From assembly GCF_000565195.1 (NCBI RefSeq), contig NZ_CP006720.1, forward strand, positions 868,001 through 932,000: a stretch of DNA of 64,000 nt. Reading direction: 5' to 3'. Below the pieces are notes generated by a model. That model was not told the origin of the DNA. It did not search any database and saw only the letters and a list, made by a program, of their open reading frames with translations. The translations under genes were made by a program, and so were the position numbers. The DNA comes from Spiroplasma mirum ATCC 29335 (GTDB lineage Bacteria > Bacillota_I > Bacilli_A > Mycoplasmatales > Mycoplasmataceae). Shown piece after piece: positions 63,462-64,000 of the stretch (its first letter is position 1; each line of letters begins with the position of its first letter).

Positions 63462-64000
63462 TTATAAATTATAGTCCTCAAATCATTCTAAGGTGATATT
63501 GGTGATCTTATCATTTTTAATATCATCTAAAAATGTCTCACACGCTAAAGTTAGGTCTGGCACTTCTTCATCAGGATTTAACATTCCTTTGACCGCCATA
63601 ATTTTTAAAAATTGACTAATAATATCATCAACTGTCATATTAACAGTTAGTTTAAGACTATATTTTTCTTCAAGTTTATCTTTATATTTTTTTAATAAAA
63701 GCTTAAATGCTTTAATTGCAACAATTTCGACATTATCTTTAATATCAAAAATTCCTAGCATTTGGGTATGTCAATATACTTTTAAATTGGTAAAATTAAC
63801 ACCAGTAATTGCCGGAGTATCAATAATTTCAATATTGTTGTTATATTTTGATACTCGCTGGCGACCAAACAAACCGGTTCCGCCTTTTTTAGTACCCTCA
63901 GTAGCACCAAAGAATAAACGGTCCACAAAAGCAGTTTTCCCTGATTTTGGCATACCAATTACAATAATTTTTTTATCTTCAAAGTTTTTTAGATAAGCAT
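63462..64000 (-). CDS. RbgA/YlqF-like GTPase, partial (5' end outside window)
   Basis: About 178 codons of the 3' part are present. A P-loop follows quickly (VIGMPKSGKTAFVDRL), then GTKKGGTGLFGRQRV in the switch I place and EIIDTPAITGVNF as G3. The rest is helical (IKAFKLLLKKYKDKLEEKY ... MAVKGMLNPDEEVPDLTLACETFLDDIKNDKITNITLEWFEDYNL), resembling the C-terminal helices of the RbgA group. The usual G4 must be upstream if this is a permuted GTPase. It is a neighbour of the true rbgA on the same strand, separated by a terminator. Might be a divergent paralogue; assignment to a family is tentative. Confidence 0.6.

Overview
The window looks like a low-GC mollicute chromosome, most likely a Spiroplasma or close relative. 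Nearly every long gene reads through only if UGA is tryptophan (genetic code 4), for example guaA, the fused pst permease, ezrA and rsgA. Intergenic DNA is extremely A+T-rich, and short hairpins with T-runs separate the operons. No rRNA, CRISPR array, IS element or plectroviral gene was seen. All CDS coordinates below use code 4.

Layout. 1-0.7 kb: 3' end of trpS. 0.7-7.5 kb: a decayed sugar region (ascorbate-type PTS remnants joined to an epimerase remnant, a broken RpiR regulator, a lipoprotein, a nonsense-interrupted aldo/keto reductase), then an intact pta-ackA pair. 7.8-14.8 kb: a compact minus-strand operon ezrA-thiI-small membrane protein-dnaE-cutC. 15-17.3 kb: rpsD, nagB and a hypothetical gene. 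17.4-18.5 kb: a broken hypothetical gene. 18.8-19.8 kb: a ten-tRNA operon. 19.9-22 kb: fakA and its Asp23 partner. 22.3-26.7 kb: a decayed lipoprotein/PTS/agaS block with an intact DeoR regulator. 26.8-27.2 kb: rpmB and tRNA-Leu. 27.2-32.8 kb: rlmN-prpC-prkC-rsgA-rpe-thiN. 32.9-36.5 kb: a PTS IIBC transporter with a divergent RpiR regulator. 36.7-37.4 kb: ABC ATPase pseudogene. 37.6-42 kb: rimP(pseudo)-nusA-ylxR-ylxQ-infB. 42.3-43.1 kb: an aquaporin/methyltransferase chimeric pseudogene. 43.3-44.7 kb: a dual-specificity phosphatase and yhaM. 44.8-46.6 kb: an E2 acyltransferase-like protein without its catalytic motif. 46.7-48.4 kb: phosphohexomutase. 48.5-53.4 kb: pstS-pstCA-pstB-phoU. 53.5-56.5 kb: smc. 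56.6-58.8 kb: guanine riboswitch-hpt-guaA. 59-61.8 kb: three decayed genes (hypothetical, dprA-like, yjbR-like). 61.9-64 kb: rnhB-rbgA and a partial GTPase gene.

How the genes work together. Carbon flow is served by a glucose-family PTS, phosphohexomutase, nagB, rpe and the acetate/ATP-yielding pta-ackA pair. Phosphate uptake has its own operon. Translation and ribosome assembly dominate the rest (rpsD, rpmB, infB, nusA, rsgA, rbgA, rlmN, tRNAs). The prpC-prkC pair gives reversible Ser/Thr phosphorylation. Gene order is strikingly Bacillus-like in three places: rlmN to fakA, nusA to infB, and the tRNA operon. Accessory DNA has been inserted inside the first.

The most notable signals are: frameshifts in A-runs inside three genes expected to be functional (infB, smc, pstS), raising either transcript slippage or assembly error; a guanine riboswitch with an attached terminator; a catalytically dead E2-like protein with a long acidic linker; a eukaryotic-type dual-specificity phosphatase; and a broad layer of pseudogenes whose in-frame stops fall where glutamine is plausible.
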